Assembly (NCBI GenBank): GCA_032622095.1
Contig: CP136061.1
Span: 62,251,127 to 62,315,126 of the forward strand
Source: Siphonodentalium dalli
Lineage: Eukaryota; Mollusca; Scaphopoda; Gadilida; Siphonodentaliidae
Length of the DNA stretch: 64,000 bases
Direction: 5' to 3'
How positions within the stretch are numbered: the first letter of the stretch is position 1; every line of letters starts with the position of its first letter. A program made the translations under genes and the position numbers. Below are positions 1 to 10,204 of this stretch, piece by piece. The notes under the pieces are model-generated. The model did not search any database, was not told the origin of the DNA, and saw nothing but the letters and a program-made list of their open reading frames with translations.

Positions 1-1135
1 CCCAATCTGAACCCAAGGGAACATAACACCGAGCTCTGCACATGAGTTAGGTGGCAGAATAATATTTAAAAAGAAACATGCCAATAAGTGGGTTTAACTT
101 CAATGTACAGAAATGCCGTCCATATACCGAAAACATCATTAAAAAAAACTTTGTAAAAGAATGGACTCTTTTGGAAATCAAAAGTTTGTTGTCCCACTCA
201 GTAATGAACACATAATGCATGGTCTTTTTTAAAATACGAGAAGCAATTGCAACTCAATCTGTTTCTATATTTCTCCTCAGTTGAAGTTGTTTTTGGGGAG
301 TCGGTATAATATTTATCACATCACATCAATGCATAGTAAAATAGATTTGTTGAATTTTGTTGACTAGTTCCAGTACGGTGTGTTATCTTATATGATACAC
401 GTTTAGTATACACTACAGTGAAGGAAGCACTGAAGATGCTTATGTTAATTAATTGAATGACAATGGTACAACACAAATATCAATATATATTTGCAGGAAG
501 CCAAAATGTGTCAGGGTGTTGACAAAAGAGTCAGAGATCGTATTAGGGGAAAGTGAAAGAGGGAGTCAAGAATGTGCGTGATATGAGGCTTTTAACGGAC
601 GATTATGTCGAACAGCTGAACAAACACAACAAAGATCACAGGAAGTTTTATCCAGATACTAATACATACCTCAATTATATTGCATATGATAACAAACTGA
701 GGTACATATAATTTGATACATTCAACTTAATAATTATCAGCTAACTTGAGCACCATCAGATGTAGAATCACACGGTTACTTTCAAATTACAAATGACAAT
801 GTGTGCCTTTGGTGTACAAATGCCAATGATACAGCAATGATCCCTGACGAAATTAGTTGCATTAAAACTATATTTATGCCAGTTCAGACACATACCCATG
901 TTTCGGTGGCGACAATGACCCTGCCCAGGATTGAATTTATTGGAAGAGCTTGCAGTTCTGTTATCAATCAATACTGAGTGTTCAAACTTTTAATTGCAAT
1001 TTGAAATTAACCAATGGACATAACGATGACCACTAAATGTTTATTTACATCAACTGATAGTGAGTAAATCAGATCTGATATATATATATGAATGTAGATT
1101 AAATTAAATTACGGGATCAACATGCTGTCTGGTGT

Positions 1136-1177
1136 GACTTTAGGATATTTATCGATGACTTTAGGATATTTATCGAT
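1136..1177 (+). repeat. Perfect 21-bp tandem duplication
   Basis: Two adjacent identical 21-bp copies (1,136-1,156 and 1,157-1,177), each beginning GACTTTAGGATATTT and ending ATCGAT. This is probably a replication-slippage duplication. No function is implied. Confidence 0.9.
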
Positions 1178-2420
1178 ATAGAATTTTCAACACCTGCTTT
1201 TGTTTACTTCCGGAGAAAGCTCAGCGTAGGATTGTTTCGGCAGACTATCTTGCGCTATTATATCGGACAAATTGCGAGTAATTTGATCTGAGCTGACAAT
1301 TTTCCAATTGAATATGCGAAGGGGACTGAACTTGCAGCTTGAATCATTTCATACAATGTAGAAAAGTCGAGTCTTCATTATGAAACAATAAAGAGCATTC
1401 CTTGTTAGTCTATTCCTTATATGGTAAAAATAAAGAGCGTCTCTATAACTTCTGGGAAAAGTATTGCAACAGGCTGTAATTCTGATGACGGACAATTGTT
1501 GTTGAGAGTATAAATTAAACATGCAAAGTAGCCTTTTTCAGTCTCGGACTTAATAACGCTTCCCACTTAAATTAGCTTTCCTGACCCTTTAAGTCATTGA
1601 TAAGTATGATAATATACATGTGCTACATTAGTAGTCATTACCTTAAAATAAAGTAGGGTAGAAGTAGGCCTATTGAGTTTTGTCGGACATAATTATTTGA
1701 ACATGAGCTCTCTGTATAGGATGCAAACAGGTGATCATAATTAAACGGGCCTGGTTCGTTTGATCGTAAAAATAAGGTAAGCTTAATTTGGTAGCAGGAA
1801 CAATATATGTCGATAAATAGGCTACACGAAATGCTGGTTTATAGACTGTATACACTCAAAAAGTTTTAGAAAGTTTCCAGCTATTCACGTTGTATTTGCA
1901 CAGGAGTCAGGTAACGGCTCTTTATACATTCCATTTATCAGGAATAGATTAACCATGATCGCTCTTTGTTGTTTAGTGCTGAAACAACATCTGACCCGAT
2001 GAATTCTATGTTCTATGACGTTACTAAGTCATTCCGCGTTGTATAATGTATATTCTAACGCACGTGTTGCCAATAGACCCCTGAAACATCAAAGATTTGC
2101 GGGGTGTTAATTATCGATCAACTGTCGCAAAGTGTAGTCTGGTTCACCGCTTCAATGTTAGATTTTCCTATATGCCAACATTGACGGCAGCTGACTTCCT
2201 AGTCTCGTCTATTGCTCACCCAGCTCCGCTCACTGTTCCGTTTCTCTCCATGACGTCACACTAGTTACGCAGTCCATGCCGACGACGTTACGGAGTAGAT
2301 GCATAGAGCTGGCGTCCGGTCTACTGACTTCCGTTACTAGCTGGTTACTATATAAACAAAACAGCGGCGTCGCTTTTGTCGAAATTTGACAGTCAGTACA
2401 TTCGTCTTGTATACATGTAC

Positions 2421-2452
2421 TTTCAAAAATCACAAAACACCACACCGTTATA
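2421..2452 (-). repeat. Half of a GGGATAACAG-type MITE terminus
   Basis: On the minus strand this reads as a diverged copy of the terminal inverted repeat of the MITE at 4,083-4,210 (GGGATATAACGGTGTGGTG followed by TTTTGTGATTTT). The other end is not seen nearby, so it is a fragment or solo end. Confidence 0.5.
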
Positions 2453-3654
2453 TCCCATAAATATCATTGTCTCGATATCATTTTACCAAATTTCTTGATA
2501 TGAAACCGTGACAAATACGGCGTGAAATACACATCTCAATGAGTAAACAATTTTCCATTGTTTCAATTCAACTTCAAGTTCGCGGTAAAATTAAAACCGC
2601 AATTTGTAAGTGATAAACATCCGAAAAAGACATCAGGTACATGCAAAAACTAATTGTTGTGCGATTTGATTGATACTTGGTATGTAAGTGTCTCAACCAA
2701 GAATACAGGTGCTCTGCACTTTTGGGTTTGATCCGATGTTCTTTTATGGAGTTATTTCCCTTTTTTCACCTTTTTTTTTACTTAGAAAATTTCTCAGTTG
2801 TTCAGTTTCCGGATGATATCTCAAGTTTGAATCTTTTAATTGCAAATACCGTTTTTATATAGATCAGTCAAATCAAGATACAGGTTGAGTTCGAATTTGA
2901 GTTTGATCCGATGATTTTGCTCAGAGTTATGGGCTTTTTGACTTAGAAAATTAATTTTTTCTTTTTTTTTCTTTGGTTTCCGGATGATAACTCAAGTTTG
3001 GATTGTTTAAAGGCACGTGCGGCCTTAATTGTCGAAAATATTCATATTTGTTCCAAACATAGTAAACAGAAAAACAGTAAGACGCATACAGTTCCGTTCA
3101 TATATACCATGACCATCGCGTAAACAGCATGTTATCATAAAGACCTACTATATTTTTACCTAAGCAAGAGCCTGATTGTGTTACAGAAGACAACACAATG
3201 CTACTGGCTAATCACACACAAATGGCATAAACGCTCTTTATTAGTTCCATATCAGGTATTCACCAACAAATATTGCTCTTTATGTTTACCGTCATAATAT
3301 AAACAAACACAAGAAAAGTAACTTTTTACGCTTTTGTTTACATAACAATGGTCAAACATATGACCATAACATACTGTTTATGCGATATTTCTTATTTGTA
3401 TACGGACAAAGTCTATCTACATTTTGATGTTCTTTCTGTTTGTGTCGGTTTTTGACGGGTGGAGATATTTTCACAGGATACCCACCGCCAAGGCCAACCG
3501 TGTCTTTAATTGGACATTCTGTTTTTTTTGGTGGGTCGTTCATATCAAAATACAGGTCAAGTTCGAATTTGATTTTGATCCAATGATTTTTTCCCAGAGT
3601 TATGGGCTTTTCGACTATTGAAAAACATTGTTTATAATATTCTGTATGAGGGAT

Positions 3655-3871
3655 ACATTCATGGTGTAATCAACTACTCCTACAGTTTTGATCGTAGATA
3701 TTTGAAACTTCAGAGTATTGTTACCCACATATTGGAGATGTGCAAAATGTATATAGATGACGGAAAAATTATTTCTTAACGGAATTATTAACCCTTTCGA
3801 CTTAGAACATTTGTTTTAATTTCTATAACAAAGCGTTTTTTTCGGGGGACACTGTGGTCGGCTGACCTTTT
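3655..3871 (+). repeat. Dispersed repeat, inverted partner at 45.6 kb
   Basis: About 220 bp that match, in inverted orientation, 45,645-45,882. Shared landmarks are CATGGTGTAATCA, ATATAGATGACGGA, TTCGACTTAGAACATTT and GGCACTGTGGTCGGCTGACC (one mismatch here). Indels separate the copies. No coding capacity is visible. It is an old interspersed element of unknown class. Confidence 0.75.
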
Positions 3872-3949
3872 ATTTCTACTCGAGGTGGCAATTTTTCATC
3901 TTTATCAGCATTTTTAACGATAAGAGCGATGCTAATTGAGGGACTATAT

Positions 3950-4630
3950 TTCATCCAGCGCATTAAATTTAAAACAAAAAATCTGGAACTGGCTGTGTAT
4001 TTTCTATGGCTGAACATTGCATTGATAATTACAAGGCATGTGTGTGTCGAAATAACGTTTTAAGTTCGAAGAGAATTAGATTGGGGATAACAGGGTGGTG
4101 CTTTGTGATTTCGGAAGCCGGAGCCTGCACATTAACTGGTATTTGCCACAGTACATTGTATATTCACACTGTACCTTTCCGAAATAACAAAACACGACAC
4201 TGTTATCCCCTAAATATACTAAAAATTTAATATAAAGTTCGTATACAAATATTTCAACTATTGATTGACATATATTGATCCCCGCAACTGAACTGGGTGT
4301 ATTAATAAAAGTTAGTATTATTTCAGTTTTCAAACCGTCTTTGAACAATCGTTAGTGAGTTGTTACTTACATGTATAACCATACAGCTGGTTTGGTTCAT
4401 TACGTGATTTGATAGCAATTCAGCCTTAAGTGTTTTCGTCGCTGCAAGTATCACCCCTGGTCAAGTGGTCCTGCTAATTTGCTATGAAGCTGGTGGGTCC
4501 TGCTGAATGGATATGCTGCTGGTACCGGTAGGTAAAACTGACGCTGAAAAAGTACCGTTATGTATTCTAAAGTTGTCATTTTCGCGGCGTTTGGCCAATC
4601 TCCAGGGACGAATTAAAGAATTGCTAGTGG
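3950..4630 (+). repeat. Duplicated block, copy 1 (second copy 6,395-6,735)
   Basis: Segments 3,950-4,140 and 4,485-4,630 align in direct orientation with 6,395-6,575 and 6,595-6,735. They share 'GGCATGTGTG...TCGAAATAACGTTT', GATTTCGGAAGCCGGAGCC, 'GGTACCGGTAGG' and TTTTCGCGGCGTTTGG. The stretch between the two segments here, which includes the right half of the MITE, is missing from the second copy. It is a local duplication or a composite repeat; no gene is evident. Confidence 0.7.
4083..4210. mobile_element. 128-bp MITE with ~32-bp terminal inverted repeats
   Basis: The left end starts GGGGATAACAGGGTGGTG and continues through TTTGTGATTTCGGAA. The right end, read in reverse complement, is GGGGATAACAGTGTCGTG through TTTGTTATTTCGGAA, about 28 of 32 positions matching. 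The interior is about 60 bp without an open frame. A left-half copy lies at 6,523-6,567 and a half end at 2,421-2,452, so this is a multicopy family. I could not define a convincing target duplication. It is a non-autonomous DNA transposon; the superfamily is unknown. Confidence 0.65.
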
Positions 4631-4676
4631 CTGTATGAACAGTCAAGAACCGATACCCTTGAAAATATTTTACGAT

Positions 4677-4684
4677 GGCTGCGC
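4677..4684 (+). repeat. 8-bp target site duplication, left (GGCTGCGC)
   Basis: It directly abuts the left terminal inverted repeat at 4,685. The right-hand partner at 6,151-6,158 is GGCTGTGC, one C/T difference, as expected for an aged CpG. Confidence 0.65.
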
Positions 4685-6150
4685 CACTGTGTAGGAACTG
4701 TTACATCGGAAGTCGTTCTATCGCCGGTATTGTGATGGTTCTTGACTGATTTGTTACGGTTCCTTATGATTAAAAATAATCATTTTTTGGGACAAAAGCA
4801 CGCATATTTATATATATATGTTGAATGTATTATACTTTCCTGAATGAACACTTAACAGAGGCTGCATACGTGCCGTTTTGTCGAAACCTGAACTCTAGAT
4901 CACAATTAACTCGGAATTAGCGAGTTAACGCGTAAATATCGACATGTTATCACTGAAAATCAAGCCACGAAAACGCAATTCCTTTATTTTTTGGTGGCGT
5001 ATAAAATATGAAACGCATTCTGAAGACGAACACTGAGTATAAAGTATACCCGTGTTATTCTTCTGTAAAATAGGTGAGAAAATATCCCGGGGTGATCTTA
5101 CATGTTCGAGTCGACTACTAGTAAGTCAAAGGCGGGTGACCAAATAATTTTCACTTCATCCAATTTTTAGTTTATTTAATATTACAAAAGCTGGCGCTTA
5201 CTAGTATAAAATAAGTATTCCCTCTTACAGGCGAGGGGATACAATTAATTGCGTGATTGGTTGTAATCAGGTATCTCTTAACAAGAATCTGAGTGGCATG
5301 GCTTCACTACCTAGAGGCTTAAAAGTTGGAGCAAACCCTGAGTGATTACCGGTCAGATTGTCGTGAACAGCAGAACAAGTGCGATAAAGAAATTACGAAT
5401 TCTAGCATCTAACCTATATAATCAGCATCCAACAAGCGGGTGCCCAACATAAACTTCATAAATCGCGTAATCAGAACAGTGTATGGGTGTCAACGAACTT
5501 TTAACGTCTTATTTTTTTGGCCTTTGGCTGATTAAAATGAGTTTACGAAAATAGACAACGTAAAATACAAGACAGATAACTCTATATATCCCGTCTACGC
5601 TCACGCTTTCCGAAGTCCAGCGCTATGAAATTTCACTATAGTTAACCGGCTATTGACTCATGGCAATGTTGGGCCTGCAAAACGCGTTTTTATAATGAAG
5701 GCAGAGCAATTCATCGAAATGGATGACAAGTGGTGCAAGTTTCAACTTAATGCATATTTTGTTGTGTTTATCTTAGGTTAATTTCACGACATGGTCAGTT
5801 TGAACCATGTATCCTGCGGCATCCTGCCAAATTTTAGCTATAGTATTAAATGGGGAGAGAACCGACTCGATCAGGACCCAAACAAATATCAAAATTCGCG
5901 GTTTTCGTCGTTGTTATGACTCGCACAATGAAATTTTCGTTATTATTACGCTCATTTATTATTACACCGATTGTGAGGGGAAGGGAAAAATTAATCGAAT
6001 TATCAGCTGGATGGCTCAAAAATTCCGTTTTAACTGTCACAAATTCGCGAAAATGTATCATTTTGATCATAAGGAACCGTCATAGATCAGTCAAGAATCA
6101 CCACAAACCGGCGATGGAATGACTTCCAATGTAACAGTTCCTACACAGTG
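4685..6150. mobile_element. Non-autonomous hAT-like DNA transposon (1,466 bp)
   Basis: Both ends begin CACTGTGTAGGAACTGTTAC when read inward. The terminal inverted repeats continue for roughly 90-100 bp, with shared blocks CATCGCCGGT-like, TTCTTGACTGAT and GGTTCCTTATGAT at about 88% identity by eye. The element is flanked by an 8-bp duplication (GGCTGCGC/GGCTGTGC). Eight-base duplications and ends starting CA are typical of hAT elements; P and other superfamilies also make 8-bp duplications, so the assignment is tentative. The interior has only short open frames (up to about 92 codons) with no transposase motif. The element is therefore a deletion derivative or a MITE that depended on a partner. 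Confidence 0.72.
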
Positions 6151-6158
6151 GGCTGTGC
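6151..6158 (+). repeat. 8-bp target site duplication, right (GGCTGTGC)
   Basis: Partner of 4,677-4,684. It immediately follows the right terminal repeat, which ends CCTACACAGTG. Confidence 0.65.
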
Positions 6159-6394
6159 TGTTGCTTGCAAAACGACATACTTTGAATCTTGATCAAGTTA
6201 TGATCGGTTTGCAACAACCAACACACCCATTAAAATATGTCTCGGACGACGTCTTCGTTCGGGAGATACACAACCTCGATTTTCCATGCGCATCCTCCCC
6301 TTAAACTACACCAAAATCTGAACTTCGGTAATTTTTCATTTGCACCCAACTAAGCGAGTTTTATGTCTAGAATTCAACTGAATGTCGCTATATT

Positions 6395-6735
6395 TTATCC
6401 AGTACATTAAATTTAAACAAAAAATCGGGAATTGCTGAGTATTTTCTATGGCTGCCTATTTCGTTGATAATTACAAGGCATGTGTGTCGAAATAACGTTT
6501 AAAGTTCGAAGATAATTAGATTGGGGATAAGAGTGTGGTGTTTTGTGATTTCGGAAGCCGGAGCCCATTAACTAATCTGCTATGTATATATATAGCTGGT
6601 GGGTTCTGCTGAATGGCTATGCTACTGGTACCGGTAGGCCAAACTGACGCTGTTAAGAAAAAGTACCGTTATGTATTCTAAAGTTGTCATTTTCGCGGCG
6701 TTTGGGTAATCTCCAGGGACGAATCAAAGAATTGC
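6395..6735 (+). repeat. Duplicated block, copy 2
   Basis: Direct-orientation partner of 3,950-4,630, shorter because the sequence between the two homologous segments is absent. It keeps the left terminus of the GGGATAAC-type MITE at 6,523-6,567 without the right one. Confidence 0.65.
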
Positions 6736-8311
6736 CATGTGAGGGTGTGTGTGTATGACGATTGGTGTAATAACAATATATGATCTATAATTCAGTGGTA
6801 TAATTAACTCAATCTATCAACTGTTTCAGTGTGAAATACCACGTATCGATGGAGTCCCCATACGCAGATAATTTATCTATGTTTCTGAGCCCAGCCCGAC
6901 AACTGCCTATGTCGTTGCACAAATAAACATATACATGTGCATATTACAGTCAGACTGAAATCAGTCATTTCATTTAAAGACTAACATGTCCTGTCATTTC
7001 AGGAAATCACTAAAATATATGAGCCGTCATTTAACGAAATAACTGAACTTACATGTAATTATGTTATCATATGAACACAATGTCAAGTTTTGATGTTAAT
7101 GTTGATATTCTTATGAAAGTGGCAACAAGTACTAAGGGACACTCAACATAACATACACAGAAGCAATCAATTCAAACTGCCATGGCACCTGCTGATGCAT
7201 AGTTGATTGGCTTTGGAGCATTTGCATCACTTTGTCTGGCATTTCTTGGGGCCACTGAATGATAACTTGAAAAAGCCGTTGTCCACCCATTCTTAATTGA
7301 CGCTATCACCATTCAACTCCGCCCATGAACCGTGTAACACTAACGATGGGTTAAAATGAAAGAATCCCAGAATACAAAAAGTATGCACCCACTTATCATT
7401 ATCCGCACATTATCGGCGTAGTCACAGCGGCGAAAAAAATAATTCAACCTACACTAGTAATTTAATACTTTTATTTTACAAATAATGTATTAATGCTGTA
7501 CTATAAAACACGCTTTGCCTTTAAGACCCTCAAATGCAAATACTTTCTCATTCAGATGAATCCATGTAAATAGATGGCTCGCCAAAAAGAGCATGTAAAT
7601 AATTTCACTTCGATGATTGTTGAGTTCCAATCTTACAATGAACTTTTACAATAGATATGTGGTCGAATAGAATAAAGCAAACTTTTTGGGTTTTTTACAA
7701 AATTAGTGCATTATATGTACCAAGAAACACTCACTGATATTACAAGAATTGCATGTTATAGTATTGGGCCCTGGTTCGACAATATCTATCGGCAATCTAG
7801 TACAGCTCATAAGTAATTTTCATAAGTAAATTTCCCTAATGGGGAGGGACAGTGGTTTAACGTGCCCATCAGTTAATTCTAACCCCTACACATACTGTTC
7901 AATTATGCTCAAATAAAACACTCCTGTTAATTTGCTATATATATTTTGTGGGAGCTTCTGATTAAGCTATGATATTGATGGGGTAATATTATGTTGTTAA
8001 AGACCACCAATGCCCTCGTAACAAGTACGAGATGAATAGAGAGTTATTGAATAACCACCGATCAAATCATAAATATCAACATCTGTCATCTCTGTTACAT
8101 CAAGCATCAGCGAGTCTTAGTGATAATAATCGTCAATACCACTATATCATACCATGCACTCATCAATCTTAAAATGTGGACTTCGTCGCTGCATCCTTCG
8201 ACATGAAATATCAAAAGAAACCACTAGTTGTTATAGCTCTTTACATATGCCGGTGGAAAACAACAGAGTATAGCACCACACTAAACTCAGATACATTATA
8301 TGTGTAAAACA
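6736..8311. other. Non-coding region, nothing recognised
   Basis: AT-rich, with stops in all frames. I see no domain-bearing open frame, RNA gene or clear repeat structure in this 1.6-kb stretch. Confidence 0.5.
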
Positions 8312-8766
8312 TTTAAAGCCACATGGCGGTTTGCGCTCCGAAATACACATAATATTATTCGCTTTTGAATTTTTCTCAGTATCGAAATAGGTCGATAAAT
8401 ATCTGAACTATCTTTCTACGAACATTATGTAACCCAAAAAGACGCATTGAAGTAATGAAAAAATCAACTGTGAACACGGTGTTTGGGTCCCAAACACAAA
8501 ACAGCCATTTGCACGACGCGGAACAGAAAAGAGCGTTCAGTTGTAGTCTATTCCTGATATGGTAGCAATAAAGAGCGTTTGTGTGACTTCTGGCGAAAAG
8601 TTGAAAACTGCTTTTAAAAAGGCTGTGACTTTAGCAAGTGTTTTTTTCAGAGCACATGAAGCCGGTATATCAATAGTTCCTTTATTTATCGACATATCGT
8701 TCATATCGTTGCTTCAAATTATGTAGAAAAAAGGATGTTCGAATGAGCCATGTCATATAAATTTAA
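8312..8766 (+). repeat. Dispersed ~450-bp repeat, inverted partner at 58.1-58.6 kb
   Basis: Starts TTTAAAGCCACATGG and ends near GAATGAGCCATGTC. The reverse complement matches 58,126-58,573 along its length, with shared blocks TATTATTCGCTTTTGAAT, TCAGTATCGAAATAGGT, TTTGGGTCCCAAACACAAAA and ACTTCTGGCGAAAAGTTGAA (small differences). It carries two AAAGAGCGTT motifs. There is no coding capacity and no obvious internal promoter or tail. It looks like an old interspersed repeat of unknown class; fragments sharing 'AGTCTATTCC...AATAAAGAGCG' also occur near 1,380-1,460. Confidence 0.75.
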
Positions 8767-9565
8767 CTAATCTATGCGTTGCATGGTTGCTGAACATTGA
8801 CTACATGGTACAATGAATCTATGCTGTTCCTACCACCAAAACAGCCGTTATTAATTATAAGTACAGTAGTGTCATTCAATACTGCGTTCAACTGCGGTTG
8901 AGGCTACTGCAATGACGTAGGGATATTTAAATATGATATCTATCCCACCCAATTTTCAAGTGCAAGAGGGAGGTAAAGTGGCACAATTCCAGAAATGGGA
9001 ACCGGTTGAAAACCACGTATTTTTGTTTTAAATTACCAAAACAAAACAACATATATTTGTTCATAGACATACCATAATAATCCAAGATTAAGTATAATCT
9101 GATAAGAAATAAATTGGTCATTCCCAAAAAGATGCATTTGAACGTCAAAACAAAACAAAAAGTTTGAGACGAAAATACTCACTGGTAAGAATATAAAATA
9201 GCCAACAGGAGGTATCAACCTGTAGCAAATACTCCCATGCACTGACAACGCGTAGAGGATTCCCTAGTTTCAAACCTAAAACTTCAGAAATTTGAACTTA
9301 GTATAGGTAAACAAACCACCCAAAAGGACATCCATTTGCAAGAACTATTTCAGAAATATATGGAGCACCACTTTACTACCAATACCACATGTATGCAAAG
9401 ATGTACAGCCCATAATATCATGCACAGCGAAATAGCTTCTCATACTTCCTGTTTACCTAACGTCATGAGTTTCGATTTCGGCTGGAAACAAACAAGATAT
9501 TCCATTTTCAATCTTCAGTGCTACGTGTCAATCAAAGAAGCGACCATCAATAACTTTATGGTGTA
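8767..9565. other. Non-coding region, nothing recognised
   Basis: AT-rich sequence with only short, featureless open frames. I see no repeat or RNA gene that I can support. Confidence 0.45.
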
Positions 9566-10204
9566 TTTAAAGACAGATTATGTACGTGTGCGTGAAACTG
9601 ATAAGTTAGTATGCAGGTGCTATGCCAACTGGAGGAATGTAGCATTCTACTAACATCACCAAAAATCTCAAGCAGATCGACCTTACAACTCCATAGAAAA
9701 CATTGTCTGAGCTACGCTAAATTGTAAATATTTACTACTGGAATCGGGACGCTTCTATCGGAGATAAACTAACGAAAAAGATTTCGCCATCGGCAGTTGA
9801 TTGATAGAGTTGTCGATCGGGTTTCCCTTTGTACGATATTTCATAAGTACGAAAAGAATTAAATACTTTCGTCACATAACTTCGTCTTGAATGTCGATCT
9901 ATTGAGCGCTTTTATTAATTAGCTTTCTGGCTCCATGCTTTCAGTCTCCATTTGGGTTCAAAAATTTTTTAGCCAAAAGTTTAGCCAAATGAAATTTTTA
10001 TTAGCCAAATTCGAAAAAGATTAGCCATTGGCTAATTTGGCTACCGACAGCGCGAACACTGCCAGTTACTGCATTTAATTAATATATTAGAATGACGGTG
10101 TGTGTTGTCAATTTAGATATAATATGTGTAAACATAACTACTTTGAACAAGATTATTCTCAATTTCTATTTGATCACCATGCCGGAGTGTTTCACATCAC
10201 TTTA
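9566..10204 (+). repeat. Dispersed repeat interrupted by a 264-bp insertion
   Basis: Homologous in direct orientation to 57,188-57,572: both start near TTTAAAGACA and share GCTATGCCAACT, AATGTAGCATTCTA, CTCCATAGAAAACATTGTCTG, GATAAACTAACGAAAA and CGGAGTGTT. This copy is longer because of an extra block at about 9,799-10,062. A predicted 105-codon frame overlapping its start is not conserved in the partner, so I do not call a gene. Confidence 0.75.
9799..10062. mobile_element. 264-bp insertion with putative 5-bp CAGTT duplication
   Basis: Absent from the homologous repeat at 57 kb, where the sequence runs straight from the GCCATCG block to ACTGTTTAATTAAT. Here the extra block is flanked by CAGTT at 9,794-9,798 and 10,063-10,067. 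Its right part has four to five TTAGCCAAA-like repeats around 9,970-10,045, ending in the palindrome ATTGGCTAAT. Class unknown; it may be a MITE or SINE-like insertion. Confidence 0.5.

Larger units (their letters stand above)
1..3654. other. Non-coding AT-rich region
   Basis: I find no gene here. Open frames are short (under about 75 codons) and show no recognisable domain. The stretches near 2,690-2,760, 2,870-2,950 and 3,541-3,612 are diverged copies of one another: each has an 'AATACAGGT...GATCC(A/G)ATGATTTT...AGAGTTATGGG' pattern. They are decayed repeat units rather than exons. Motifs of the AATAAAGAGCG type occur near 1,387, 1,430, 1,955 and 3,230. The remainder shows nothing I can name. 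Confidence 0.6.

Noticed and set aside
4081-4098. Resemblance of GGGATAACAGGGT to the I-SceI homing endonuclease site
   Set aside because: The stretch has three mismatches to the 18-bp site, is part of a MITE inverted repeat whose other end differs further, and no homing endonuclease gene is present.
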